Assembly (NCBI GenBank): GCA_046290435.1
Contig: JBKAGO010000032.1
Location: 248,001 to 312,000 of the forward strand
Source: CAVQUE01 sp046290435
GTDB lineage: Bacteria > Actinomycetota > Acidimicrobiia > Acidimicrobiales > UBA8592
Length of the DNA stretch: 64,000 bases
Reading direction: 5' to 3'
This document shows positions 44,210 to 52,906 of this stretch, in pieces. Below the pieces are notes generated by a model. It saw only the letters and a list, made by a program, of their open reading frames with translations, searched no databases and was not told the origin of the DNA. The stretch's first letter is position 1. Each line of letters starts with the position of its first letter. A program made the position numbers and the translations under genes.

Positions 44210-44234
44210 CGGGATCCCTTCGGCCGGCCGTCGC

Positions 44235-44263
44235 GAATCGCCAGATTCGGTCTGGCGGGATTC
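44235..44263. promoter_or_regulatory. Imperfect inverted repeat in the nitrilase/AAA divergent promoter region
   Basis: GAATCGCCAGA (44,235-44,245), TTCGG, and TCTGGCGGGATTC (44,251-44,263) pair with a 2-nt bulge on one arm. It sits in the only intergenic space between two divergent genes, so it is a candidate operator. Confidence 0.5.
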
Positions 44264-44317
44264 CGAGGGCTTCTGGCGCCTCAAGCATGACACCTCGACT
44301 GGACAAGGACCGACCAC

Positions 44318-45262
44318 ATGAACTTCGAAGCCGATCAGAGCAAGGCCACCTCGCGAGAGCTTCGGGTCACAGCCGTGCAGGCCACGCCCGCCTACCTCGA
44401 TCGTGGAGCGACGCTCGACATCGTCGTCGACGAGATCACCCGGGCTGCGGCGAAGGGCACCGATCTGGTGGTCTTCCCGGAGTCCTTCGTCCCCGGCTAC
44501 CCGGACTGGCTCTGGCGTCACAACCCCTGGAGCGACGCGGACTGGTACGAACGCTTCCAGGGTCAGGCCATCGACATGGGGGGCACGGCACTCGACGGTG
44601 TGCGCGCCGCAGCCGAGGCCGCCCGGGTCTGGGTCGCGCTCGGCATCACCGAACGAACCGCATCGGGCACGCTCTACAACGCCGTCGCCTACATCGACGG
44701 CGACGGCGAGATCGCCGGACTCCACCGCAAGCTCGTACCGACCGGAGCGGAACGGTTGGTGTGGGCCAACGGCCAGGGCCCGATGCTCACCGTGGTCGAC
44801 ATCGGTGGCGTGCGAGTCGGCTCGCTCATCTGTTGGGAGAACTACATGCCGCTCGCTCGCGCCGCTCTCTACGAGAGAGGAATCGACGTCCTGCTCGCCC
44901 CGACCTGGGACAACAGCGACGAGTGGGTCCCCACCCTGCGCCACATCGCCAAAGAAGGCCAGGTCTTCGTCGTCGGCGTGACCGCGTTCCTGCGCGGCAG
45001 CGACGTCCCCCGCGACCTGCCGGGCGCCGATGAGATCTACGGAGGCGACGACGACCACATGTCCCGTGGCAACACCACCATCGTCGCTCCGGGCGGAGCG
45101 ATCCTCGCCGGCCCGCTCATCGGCGCAGCCGGATCAGTCGACGCCACGCTCGACCTCGACCGGATCGCCGCCGGCCGCCGTGCCTTCGACCCCACCGGCC
45201 ACTACGCCCGTCCCGACGTTCTCACACTCACCATCGACACGGGCGCCGATGACCCCACCTGA
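44318..45262 (+). CDS. Nitrilase / aliphatic amidase family hydrolase
   Basis: 314 residues. The catalytic triad of the carbon-nitrogen hydrolase superfamily is visible: E55 in VVFPESFVPGYP, K138 in GLHRKLVPTGAE and C172 in SLICWENYMPLAR. The CWENxMP motif and length fit true nitrilases, which turn nitriles into carboxylic acids. An in-frame ADDPT tail ends the protein. Divergent from the large AAA protein, which may regulate it. Confidence 0.93.
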   Translation: MNFEADQSKATSRELRVTAVQATPAYLDRGATLDIVVDEITRAAAKGTDLVVFPESFVPGYPDWLWRHNPWSDADWYERFQGQAIDMGGTALDGVRAAAEAARVWVALGITERTASGTLYNAVAYIDGDGEIAGLHRKLVPTGAERLVWANGQGPMLTVVDIGGVRVGSLICWENYMPLARAALYERGIDVLLAPTWDNSDEWVPTLRHIAKEGQVFVVGVTAFLRGSDVPRDLPGADEIYGGDDDHMSRGNTTIVAPGGAILAGPLIGAAGSVDATLDLDRIAAGRRAFDPTGHYARPDVLTLTIDTGADDPT

Positions 45263-45280
45263 CCGAGATGCCGAGAACCG

Positions 45281-45550
45281 GTGCGCTGCGAGAAGTCCGG
45301 CCGACCTGGATCCCGTTACGCTCGCTCGTCGCCGATGGCCGGTCCCTGCAGGATCACGGGACCTTCACGATGCGGACTCCATCTCCACCGGCAGCTCGGC
45401 CCGTTGCCATTCGGGGAATCCGTCTTCGAGGCGCCGCGCGCGGCCGATCTGTTCCAGCGGTTGAGGATTAACGAGCCCGAGTTCGCCGACGCAGCGCCGG
45501 GGTATTCACCATTCGCCGCCGCCGACCACGCGTTGGAGGTCCGACGATGA
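45281..45550 (+). other. Uncertain remnant ahead of the MFS pseudogene
   Basis: An 89-codon frame that overlaps the MFS start by 4 nt (ATGA), as if it were the tail of a real upstream gene. The last third (FEAPRAADLFQRLRINEPEF, then ADAAPGYSPFAAAD) looks coding; the first part does not. I do not recognise a family. Most likely the truncated 3' end of a lost gene, in line with the decay of the MFS gene. Confidence 0.3.
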
Positions 45551-46255
45551 GCACCGCCGCATCGGGTCCGCTCCGCCTGGGGCTACGGGAGAACCTGCCC
45601 CAGTTCATGCTGCTGGTCGGCGTCAACGCACTCGTCGGCGGCATGATCGGCCAGGAACGCACGGTGCTCCCGTTGCTGGCCACCGACGAGTTCGGGCTCA
45701 CCGCCTTCACCGCCACCCTCACGTTCATCGCCGCGTTCGGGATCGTGAAGGCCATCACCAACTTCTTCGCCGCCTCGGCATCGCCTACGCCGCCGTCGGC
45801 CTCGGCCTCTCCACCCTCGCCGTGAAGGAGACCCGCGGTCACGCCCACCCAACCACGTCACCACCAGCGCCACCCACCACGACGCCCTCACCACAGGCGA
45901 GATCTTCCGCCTCACATCCTTCCGCGACAAGGCCCTGTCGTCGTGCTCACAGGCCGGTCTCGTCAACAACCTCAACGACGGCCTCGCCTGGGGCCTGTTC
46001 CCGCTCGCCGCCATCGGCGACGTCGCCCACCCCACCTGGCGAGCCCGATCCGTCGGCATCTACCGCCTCTGGCGCGACGGCGGCTTCGCCGTCGGCGCCC
46101 TCCTCGCCGGCATCCTCGCCGACCTCGCCTCCATCGAAACCGCCATCTACGCAGTCGCCGCCCTCACCGCCCTGTCCGGCGTGGTCGTGATCGTCCGTAT
46201 ACACGAGACCCACCCGCCGACAGCGCGCCCGGCCCCCATCACCGGTCCGATCTGA
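45547..46255 (+). pseudogene. MFS transporter, decayed by deletions and frameshift
   Basis: The first 76 codons are a normal MFS start (LRENLPQFMLLVGVNALVGG, then FIAAFGIVKAITNFFA). The coding then jumps frame to GIAYAAVGLGLSTLAVKETR, a piece from mid-protein, and after another shift reads GEIFRLTSFRDKALSSCSQA, GLVNNLNDGLAWGLFPLAAI, and VGIYRLWRDGGFAVGALLAG to a stop at 46,253. Compared with full-length transporters, at least two internal blocks (after helix 2-3, and between the LFPL and AIGDVAHP stretches) are missing. It cannot make a working carrier. Confidence 0.85.
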
Positions 46256-46317
46256 ACGCTCCCCCACCCACGCCAGCGGCGAGCCGGAGACCGTCCTGCC
46301 CGGCCCGGGGGTGGTCG

Positions 46318-47688
46318 TCAGCTACCGACGCGGATGAGCTTCTTGTTGACGAACTCGTCGGCGCCCCAGCGGCCGAGCTCGCGGCCCGAACCGGAGCGCT
46401 TGATGCCGCCGAAGGGCAGTTCGGGGCTGTCGGCGGCCACGATGTTGACGTAGACCATGCCGGCCTGGATGGCGTCGGCCACGCGGTCGGCCTGCTCCGG
46501 GTCGGTGGTGAAGAGGTACGAACCCAACCCGAACGGGGTGTCGTTGGCGAGTTCGATGGCCTCGTCCTCGCCGCTCACCCGGTGCACCATCGCGATGGGG
46601 CCGAACAGTTCCTCGTAGTACGCCGGGTTGTCGCGATCGACACCGGTGAGCACGCCGGGCGGGAAGAACGCGCCGGACCGCTCGCCGGCCGACACCAACG
46701 TGGCGCCTGCGGCGACGGCGGCGTCGACCTGTTGTGCCAGCCGGTCCGCCGCGGCCTGCGAGGACAGCGGGCCGATGACGGTGTCGGGATCGTCAGGATT
46801 GCCCACCGGTGTTGCCAGCGCGGCGGCGGTGAACTTCTCGAGGAACTCGTCGTAGAGGTCGTCGGCCACGATGAACCGCTTGGCCGCGTTGCAGGCCTGC
46901 CCGCAGTTGTCGATGCGGGCCATGACCGCCGCCTCGACGGTGGCGTCGAGGTCGTCGGTGGACAACAGGATGAACGGGTCGGACCCACCGAGCTCGAGCA
47001 CGACCTTCTTGAGATGCCGGCCGGCGACCTCGGCGACAGCTGCGCCTGCCCGCTCGGACCCGGTGAGCGACACGCCCTGGATGATCGGGCTGCCGATGAT
47101 GCGGGCGACCTGGTCGTTGCTGGCGTAGATGTTGGTGTAGGCGCCGGCGGGGAAGCCGGCGTCGACGAAGATCTGGGCGATGGCCTCGGCCGACTCGGGG
47201 CATTGGGGCGCGTGCTTGAGCAGTACGGGATTGCCGATGATGAGGTTGGGACCGGCGAAGCGGGCCACCTGGTAGTATGGGAAGTTCCACGGCATGATCC
47301 CGAGCAGCACACCCAGCGGGCTCTTGCGCACCACGGCACTGCCATCGCCGCCCATGAGCTCGATGGGCTCGTCGGCCAGGAACGCTTCGGCGTTGTCGGC
47401 GTAGAACCGGTAGATGTCGGCACTGAAGTCGGCCTCTCCCACGCCGTCGCCGAGCGGCTTGCCCATCTCGCGCGAGATGATCGCCGCGAGCTCGTCGTGG
47501 CGCTCGACGTGGAGGTCGGCCACCTTCGAGATCAGGGCCGCTCGCTCGGCCACCGTGGTGGTGCGCGACCAGGCCGTGAACGCCTGCTGCGCGGCCACGA
47601 CGGCGTCGTCGAGCGCATCGTCGGTGAGGGTCGGGTAGGTCCGGACGGTCTCGCCCGTCGCCGGGTCGACCACTGCGTACTCGGTCAT
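46318..47688 (-). CDS. NAD(P)-dependent aldehyde dehydrogenase (succinate-semialdehyde type)
   Basis: 456 residues. The nucleophile is C266 in NCGQACNAAKRF and the general base is E232 in VLELGGSDPFI. IMPWNFPYYQVARF and SLTGSERAGAAVAE are the cofactor-binding loops. The short N-terminus and the motif set match the GabD1-like succinate-semialdehyde dehydrogenases. The ATG at 47,688 follows AGGGGA. Oxidises an aldehyde to an acid, probably in amine or GABA breakdown; substrate is inferred. Confidence 0.93.
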   Translation of the reverse strand: MTEYAVVDPATGETVRTYPTLTDDALDDAVVAAQQAFTAWSRTTTVAERAALISKVADLHVERHDELAAIISREMGKPLGDGVGEADFSADIYRFYADNAEAFLADEPIELMGGDGSAVVRKSPLGVLLGIMPWNFPYYQVARFAGPNLIIGNPVLLKHAPQCPESAEAIAQIFVDAGFPAGAYTNIYASNDQVARIIGSPIIQGVSLTGSERAGAAVAEVAGRHLKKVVLELGGSDPFILLSTDDLDATVEAAVMARIDNCGQACNAAKRFIVADDLYDEFLEKFTAAALATPVGNPDDPDTVIGPLSSQAAADRLAQQVDAAVAAGATLVSAGERSGAFFPPGVLTGVDRDNPAYYEELFGPIAMVHRVSGEDEAIELANDTPFGLGSYLFTTDPEQADRVADAIQAGMVYVNIVAADSPELPFGGIKRSGSGRELGRWGADEFVNKKLIRVGS

Positions 47689-47856
47689 GAAGTGTCCCCT
47701 CTTTGAGCTGGACCGGACGATAGTTCGTGGATGGAACCGGGCGTGTCTGTCGTCGGCCTGGTTCAGGGCTCGTCCCGGGCCCGCACGATGAGGCACTCGC
47801 GCGCCGGAACGGCAGCGAACCCGTCCTGCCCGCGCGCCAGCAAGGCGCCGAGCCGG

Positions 47857-48738
47857 CTATTCCGACCGGCGGCGGTTCCTGAACTCCTCGATGTCGGCGC
47901 CGGTCGTCTCGACTTCGTCGGGCGTCTCGACTTCGTCGGGCGGCGAGTCGAGGCGGGCGTCGGTGATGGGCCGTTCGGCTCGGTCGAGGTAGTCCGCAGC
48001 GAACTGGGCGAATCGTTCCCCGAGCTCGGTGGTGACCACGGCGGTGGCCAGCTCGGCGAGCTGCGCGACGTCGCTCGTCAGCTCGGGAATCCGGTCCGGG
48101 GGCATGCCCTCGGCTGCGAAGGGTTGCCAGATGTGGCGTTCGAACACGGCCCGGAACCGTTCGGCGATATCGGCGACCGCACTGCGGAGGGCGTCGTACT
48201 CGTCGAGGATCTCGGCGACCGGCACCCCGATGCGGGCGACCGCGGGACCGATGTCGGCAAACGCGGCATTGCCGACCACGACGTCGTTCCCGTCGACCCG
48301 GATCAGGCCGACGTCGACCGCACGCAGGATGTCTGCCTGGGTGAGGCCGATCCCGTCGAAGCGTTCGGCGAGCTCGGACGGGGTGAGGCGGAGGGGTTCG
48401 CGACCGAGCGCGGGGGCGATGTCGCCGACGCCGAGGAGGTGGTCGAGCGAGCGTCCGCCTGCCCACGCGTCGAGGGCCTCTCTGATCGCTGCGAGGGAGA
48501 ACCCGCGGTCCTGGAGGTGCGCGATGAGGCGAAGGCGGTCGCGATGCCCGGGGCCGTAGTAGCCGACGCGACCTCGACGTTGCGGCGGCGGGAGGAGTCC
48601 CTTGTTCTGGTAGAGGCGAACCGTCGAGGTCGGGATGCCGGCCTCTCGAGCGATCTCGTCGATCGTCATGCCGTCGGCGTCGCCGCCGGGATCAGCTCGT
48701 CCCGCTTCTGACTGCTCCATCTGAGCCACGGTACCCAT
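47857..48738 (-). CDS. MerR family transcriptional regulator
   Basis: 293 residues. The MerR winged HTH reads MTIDEIAREAGIPTSTVRLY, QNKGLLPPPQRRGRVGYYGP, then RLRLIAHLQDRGFSLAAIRE. A long effector domain follows. The C-terminus holds an exact 18-bp tandem repeat (47,906-47,941), giving DEVETP twice. The ATG at 48,738 was chosen; a GTG at 48,768 and an ATG at 48,669 are alternatives. It is divergent from the SRPBCC/DoxX gene with three GTTTAC-type sites in the gap, so it probably controls that pair. Confidence 0.88.
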   Translation of the reverse strand: MGTVAQMEQSEAGRADPGGDADGMTIDEIAREAGIPTSTVRLYQNKGLLPPPQRRGRVGYYGPGHRDRLRLIAHLQDRGFSLAAIREALDAWAGGRSLDHLLGVGDIAPALGREPLRLTPSELAERFDGIGLTQADILRAVDVGLIRVDGNDVVVGNAAFADIGPAVARIGVPVAEILDEYDALRSAVADIAERFRAVFERHIWQPFAAEGMPPDRIPELTSDVAQLAELATAVVTTELGERFAQFAADYLDRAERPITDARLDSPPDEVETPDEVETTGADIEEFRNRRRSE

Positions 48739-48747
48739 TCTTTCACC

Positions 48748-48781
48748 GTTTACCTTGCTAGTAAACACTCACATAGTTTAC
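48748..48781. promoter_or_regulatory. Three GTTTAC/GTAAAC sites in a divergent promoter
   Basis: GTTTAC at 48,748-48,753, its inverse GTAAAC at 48,761-48,766, and GTTTAC again at 48,776-48,781. The first two form an inverted repeat with a 7-nt spacer. The AT-rich stretch stands out in this GC-rich DNA and sits between the MerR gene and the SRPBCC gene, fitting a MerR operator. Confidence 0.65.
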
Positions 48782-48790
48782 GTTGACGCC

Positions 48791-49804
48791 ATGAGCGAGC
48801 TCGCGAGTGCAGCACGACAGGCGACAGCCGACGCGGTGACGACAACAGACGGACCGATCGCCCCCCGGGGCACACGCAACGGACCCGGAGCCGGAGCAGG
48901 CAAACCCGTCTACGTCGAGAGCCACATCGCGGCGCCCGTCGAGACGGTGTGGGACCGAACCCAGGACCCGGCACTGCACCAGCGCTGGGACGTGCGCTTC
49001 ACGTCCATCGACTACCTCCCCGGCACCGACGGCGACCCCCAACAGTTCCGGTACGCGACCACCGTGGCGCCGGGGCTCCCGGTCAGCGGACGCGGCGAGA
49101 CGATCGGCGAGCGCCACCGCCCCGACGGCACGGCGTACTCGGCGCTCGAGTTCTGGAGCGACCACCCCCTGTCGCTCATCCGGCGGGGGTCGGGCTTCTG
49201 GCGCTACGTCCCCACCGACGACGGCGTCCGGTTCCTCACCCGGTTCGACTACACGGTGCGCTGGGGCATCGCCGGCCGGATCCTCGACCGGCTGTTCCGT
49301 CCGCTGTTCGGCTGGGGGACGGCGTGGAGCTTCGATCGGTTGCGCCTGTGGATCGAGCACGGCGTGACGCCCGAGCGGTCCCGCAACCAGGCACTCGCCC
49401 ACGCCATCGCGGTGGTCGGTCTCGCGTTCGTGTGGATGTACCACGGGCTCGTGCCCAAGATCGTGGCGCCCGACGCCGGCGAGCTCGAACTGTTCACCAA
49501 CGCCGTCGGTTTCGTCGACCACCCGCGTGGCGCACTCGGAGCGATCGGGTTCGCCCAGATCGCGTTCGGCGCCACCGTTCTCGTGCGGTGGCGGCGACGA
49601 TGGCCCTACCTCGTCACCCTCGCAGCGATGCCGCCGCTGACCCTCGGCGCTCTCGCCGGCGACAGCTCGGCCTTCGTTCGCCCGTTCAATCCCGTCACCC
49701 TCAACGTCGCGATGATTGCGCTCGCCGCGATCGCGCTGCTGACCCGCGACGGACTGCCGTCGGCCCGAAACACCCTCCGGGTGCCACCCGCCGGGGACCG
49801 CTGA
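48791..49804 (+). CDS. SRPBCC domain protein with C-terminal DoxX-like membrane domain
   Basis: 337 residues. The N-terminal half is an SRPBCC/START-like ligand-binding domain (VESHIAAPVETVWDRTQDPA through LRLWIEHGVTPE, about residues 37-195). From about residue 205 four membrane segments form a DoxX-like module (ALAHAIAVVGLAFVWMYHGL, LGAIGFAQIAFGATVLV and others). It overlaps the DUF4166 gene by one base (TGATG). This pair is common in bacteria and of unknown role. Confidence 0.87.
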   Translation: MSELASAARQATADAVTTTDGPIAPRGTRNGPGAGAGKPVYVESHIAAPVETVWDRTQDPALHQRWDVRFTSIDYLPGTDGDPQQFRYATTVAPGLPVSGRGETIGERHRPDGTAYSALEFWSDHPLSLIRRGSGFWRYVPTDDGVRFLTRFDYTVRWGIAGRILDRLFRPLFGWGTAWSFDRLRLWIEHGVTPERSRNQALAHAIAVVGLAFVWMYHGLVPKIVAPDAGELELFTNAVGFVDHPRGALGAIGFAQIAFGATVLVRWRRRWPYLVTLAAMPPLTLGALAGDSSAFVRPFNPVTLNVAMIALAAIALLTRDGLPSARNTLRVPPAGDR

Positions 49805-50484
49805 TGTCGATCTACCGACGAGCCCTCGGCGCCGACTTCGACCGGCTCCATCCCGAGATCCGCCGGCGCTTCGACCTCGACAGCACGATCGACGTCGCCC
49901 ACCTCGGCTCCGGCGTGATGCACCGGATCACCCGCGGCCCGAAGCTGATCAGCCCGTTCCTGTGGCTCGGCACGACGAGGAACCTGCTGTTCCCCGAGTC
50001 CGGGACCGACGTGCCCTTCACCGTCGCCAACTACGCCTACCGCGACGCCTTTGGCCGCGAGACCATCACCTGGCACCGGCGCTTCGATCTCGGGCACCGC
50101 AGCCGCACGTTCGACGCCACCATGATCTACAGCGCCGAGCGCGGCACCATCGTCGACTACCTGGGCAGCCACCAGCACCTCGCCACCGACCTCGTCTGCC
50201 ACGTCGACAGCGAGGGCGGCATCAACTTCACCAGCGGCGAGCAACGCTTCTACGAACGAGGACTCCGCTTCCGCTTCCCGCGCGCCCTCACCGGCCACGC
50301 CCGAGTGCGCGAGTGGTTCGACGACATCGCCGGCTGCTTCCGTATCGAGGTCGACGTGACCAATCCGATCGTCGGCCACGTGTTCGGCTACCAGGGCAGC
50401 TTCACCATCGAACAGGTCCCCCTCGACCATCCCGGCGAGGTCCCGGCACACATACGCCCCCGCCGAGAAACTCATCGGGAGTGA
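49804..50484 (+). CDS. DUF4166 domain protein
   Basis: 226 residues of the DUF4166 type: SIYRRALGADFDRLHPEIRR, then GSGVMHRITRGPKLISPFLW, ITWHRRFDLGHRSRTFDATM, and GLRFRFPRALTGHARVREWF. In other proteins DUF4166 is fused to saccharopine-dehydrogenase-like domains. The ATG shares a base with the stop of the upstream gene, so translation is coupled. The following 230 nt (50,485-50,717) show no convincing gene. Confidence 0.85.
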   Translation: MSIYRRALGADFDRLHPEIRRRFDLDSTIDVAHLGSGVMHRITRGPKLISPFLWLGTTRNLLFPESGTDVPFTVANYAYRDAFGRETITWHRRFDLGHRSRTFDATMIYSAERGTIVDYLGSHQHLATDLVCHVDSEGGINFTSGEQRFYERGLRFRFPRALTGHARVREWFDDIAGCFRIEVDVTNPIVGHVFGYQGSFTIEQVPLDHPGEVPAHIRPRRETHRE

Positions 50485-50717
50485 ACCCAGCCGTGTTCGC
50501 GGTCATGCTCGCCCCATCGAGGGGCGGGGTCACGTAGCAGGTCGGGTGCCCCTCATGCGCGGAGACGACGAGCACGTCGGCCGACGGACGGAGCGGCACC
50601 AACACACGACCAGGTCGAGTTGGCGTGCGTGACCGGCGCCTTGGAGAGGGCGCCGACGGTGCCGGACGCGGCGCGACCGGCACCAGCTCCGGGCACGCAT
50701 GATGCAACGTCGCCGCG

Positions 50718-52115
50718 TTACTGCAGATCCTGGTGGGCGGTGAAGGCAGCACCGAGCGCGAACCCGTCGTCGGTGATGGTGAACTGGACGATCGCGGGGT
50801 CGTGGATGCTGGCTCGGCTCTTGAGGACGGTGACGGCCCGCTTGATCTCCGAATCGCCTCGCAGGTACTGCAGGACGACCACGTTGTCGGATACGTGGGA
50901 GATGCCGTGCTGGGCGAGCCGGGTGATGTTGTAGAGGTCTTCGGTCTCCTGGGTCATCAGCACGCTGATGCCGGCCTGCGCAGTGCGGGTCAGCAGCGAG
51001 TAGATGAACTCACGAAAGCGGATCTCGTCGCCGGCGGCGATGGCGAGATCGCCGAGACTGTCGATGAGGATGCGGCGGGCACCGGTGCGTTCGGCGGTCT
51101 CGAGCAGTTCGTAGACCCATTCGTCGACGAGGAGGTCGACCGGTGAGCGATGCAGCACGGTGACCTCGGGACGATCGAGCTTCCACCCGAACCCCTCGCA
51201 GACACGGGTGAGCATGGCGGTGTCTTCCTGGAAGGAGGCGACGATGCCGTGCTCGCCCCGGTCGGCGCCGGCGAACACGAAGTGGAGCCCGAGCAGGGTC
51301 TTGCCGGTTCCCGACGGTCCGGCGACCATCGTCGAGGCGCCGCTCCAATAGCCCTCGTGGAGCATCGTGTCGAGCGTGGCCACCCCCGAGCTGATCCGCT
51401 CGGTGACGGGCGGCGTCGGCGGTAGCCCGGCGCTGTCGGCGAGGCGGGGGAACACGCGGATGCCGTCGCTGGTGATGCGGTAGGCGTGCCGACCCGAGAT
51501 GAAGTCGCTGCCCCGGAGCTTCACCACATCGAGCAGGCGTTTGTGATGGTGGCCGAGACGCTCGACGGAGAGAGAGACGATGGCGTCGGCGACGGCGAAC
51601 TCGGGTTCGTCCAGGATCGTCGAAGCGGGGTATTCGCCGACCCACAGTGTCGTCACCGGGAACGCAGACAGCGTGGCGGCGAGTCGGTAGAGGAAGTCCC
51701 GGTACTCGCCGTGATCGGCCGCGTAGGGCGCGAGCGCCTTGAAGCTGTCGATCACGAGCATCCCCGGACGATGTTGGCGCACCAGGGCTCCGATCCGCTC
51801 GTCGACGCCCGCGAGGCCTTCATCGTGAAGCACCGTGCCGAGGTCGTCGAAGAAGACGGACGAGCCGACCGCGCCAGGTTCGAAGAACGAGAGCCGCTGG
51901 CCGTAGCGAAGGAGCTTCTCGAGTGGCTCGGAGACGGTGGAGAGGTAGATCCCCGGTCGTTGGGGCGTGGCGTTGCCGAACAGATACTGCTCGGCCAGCG
52001 TCGTCTTGCCACTGCCCGGTTGCCCCATGAGCACGGCGATGCTGTTGGCCAACAGGCCCCCGCCGAGGACTGCATCGAGGCGGGGGTCGCCGCTCGGGAT
52101 GCGGTCGTCGTTCAC
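50718..52115 (-). CDS. Double-domain KaiC/RadA-like ATPase
   Basis: 465 residues with two RecA-fold KaiC modules. The first P-loop is MGQPGSGKTTLAEQYLFG and its Walker B is GMLVIDSFKALAPYA; the second P-loop is AGPSGTGKTLLGLHFVFA with RRILIDSLGDLAIAA. The C-terminal ends of both modules carry the KaiC core pattern (VKLRGSDFISGRHAYRIT, VLKSRASIHDPAIVQFTI). The GTG start overlaps the MerR-receiver stop (GTGA). KaiC-like ATPases act in signalling; no KaiA or KaiB is nearby, so a clock role is not implied. Confidence 0.92.
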   Translation of the reverse strand: MNDDRIPSGDPRLDAVLGGGLLANSIAVLMGQPGSGKTTLAEQYLFGNATPQRPGIYLSTVSEPLEKLLRYGQRLSFFEPGAVGSSVFFDDLGTVLHDEGLAGVDERIGALVRQHRPGMLVIDSFKALAPYAADHGEYRDFLYRLAATLSAFPVTTLWVGEYPASTILDEPEFAVADAIVSLSVERLGHHHKRLLDVVKLRGSDFISGRHAYRITSDGIRVFPRLADSAGLPPTPPVTERISSGVATLDTMLHEGYWSGASTMVAGPSGTGKTLLGLHFVFAGADRGEHGIVASFQEDTAMLTRVCEGFGWKLDRPEVTVLHRSPVDLLVDEWVYELLETAERTGARRILIDSLGDLAIAAGDEIRFREFIYSLLTRTAQAGISVLMTQETEDLYNITRLAQHGISHVSDNVVVLQYLRGDSEIKRAVTVLKSRASIHDPAIVQFTITDDGFALGAAFTAHQDLQ

Positions 52116-52750
52116 GGGGCCGAACCGAGGTAGGCGCTGTCTCCGAGCAGATCGCGCACAGTGGACACCAGCTGCAGCGGATCGAGGGGCTTGGTCAAGA
52201 ACGCGTGCGCACCGGCTGCCAGCGCCTCCTCACGGGTGTCGAGGCTCGACACGGCCAGCACCCGCGTCTCGTTCGATGCGGCGAGTCGCCCGCAGAGCTC
52301 CACGCCCCCTCCGCCTTCGAGGAGCAGATCGACGATCACCACGTGGGCACCGGACTCGGCGAGGACCGCACTCGCCTGTGCGATGTCGAGAGTGACGGTC
52401 ACGTCGTAGCCCTCGGTTCGCAGGAAGTACTCCTCCAGCTCGGCTGCGAAGCGGTCCCGCTCGGCGATGACGACGAGCCCGGCGGTGGGCCGATCGTGAC
52501 GGGCCGCCGCGCTGGGCGTCTCGCCGGCGTCGAGTAGCCGGTGGGCGTCGCCGGGCTGCATTCCCTCGGCGACCTTGGCAGCCACGAACTTCAGCTGGTC
52601 CACCTGGTCGCGGCTGTACAGACGGTGACCGCCGCTGGTGCGATGCGGCACGATCAGCCCGTACCGGTCTTCCCAGCTGCGCAGCGTGCTCGTGGGCACC
52701 CCGATCATGCGGCCGACCGCGCCGATGCTGTAGACCGCGCGCCCATCCAT
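52112..52750 (-). CDS. MerR-type HTH fused to a response-receiver domain
   Basis: 212 residues. The N-terminal MerR HTH is SIGAVGRMIGVPTSTLRSWE, then DRYGLIVPHRTSGGHRLYSR. The C-terminal part is a CheY-like receiver: GLVVIAERDRFAAELEEYFL, phospho-acceptor region VVIVDLLLEGGGGVELC and the final FLTKPLDPLQLVSTVRDLL with the conserved lysine. The receiver is on the C-terminal side, the reverse of common response regulators. Coupled to the KaiC gene by a 4-nt overlap, so probably one pathway. Confidence 0.9.
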   Translation of the reverse strand: MDGRAVYSIGAVGRMIGVPTSTLRSWEDRYGLIVPHRTSGGHRLYSRDQVDQLKFVAAKVAEGMQPGDAHRLLDAGETPSAAARHDRPTAGLVVIAERDRFAAELEEYFLRTEGYDVTVTLDIAQASAVLAESGAHVVIVDLLLEGGGGVELCGRLAASNETRVLAVSSLDTREEALAAGAHAFLTKPLDPLQLVSTVRDLLGDSAYLGSAP

Positions 52751-52906
52751 CCCCGTGACGTTACTACACAGGGGGCCCAAATTCCATAGATTCGAAAGAA
52801 CACCTACTCATCATCTACGCAAAACCGGTTGACTACCTCCGCACGAGTGCCATAAGATCACGCACGTCGGCAAAGCTCCACACCGAGCGAAAGGAGGCCC
52901 CCAGCC

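Noticed and set aside
50485..50717. A minus-strand frame with the stretch RPSADVLVVSAHEGHPTCYV
   Set aside because: It has no start with a ribosome-binding site and no recognisable family; it may be a remnant, but I cannot support it as a gene.
50718..52115. A circadian kaiABC locus
   Set aside because: Only a KaiC-like double ATPase is present; no kaiA or kaiB is nearby, and such ATPases are widespread outside clocks.
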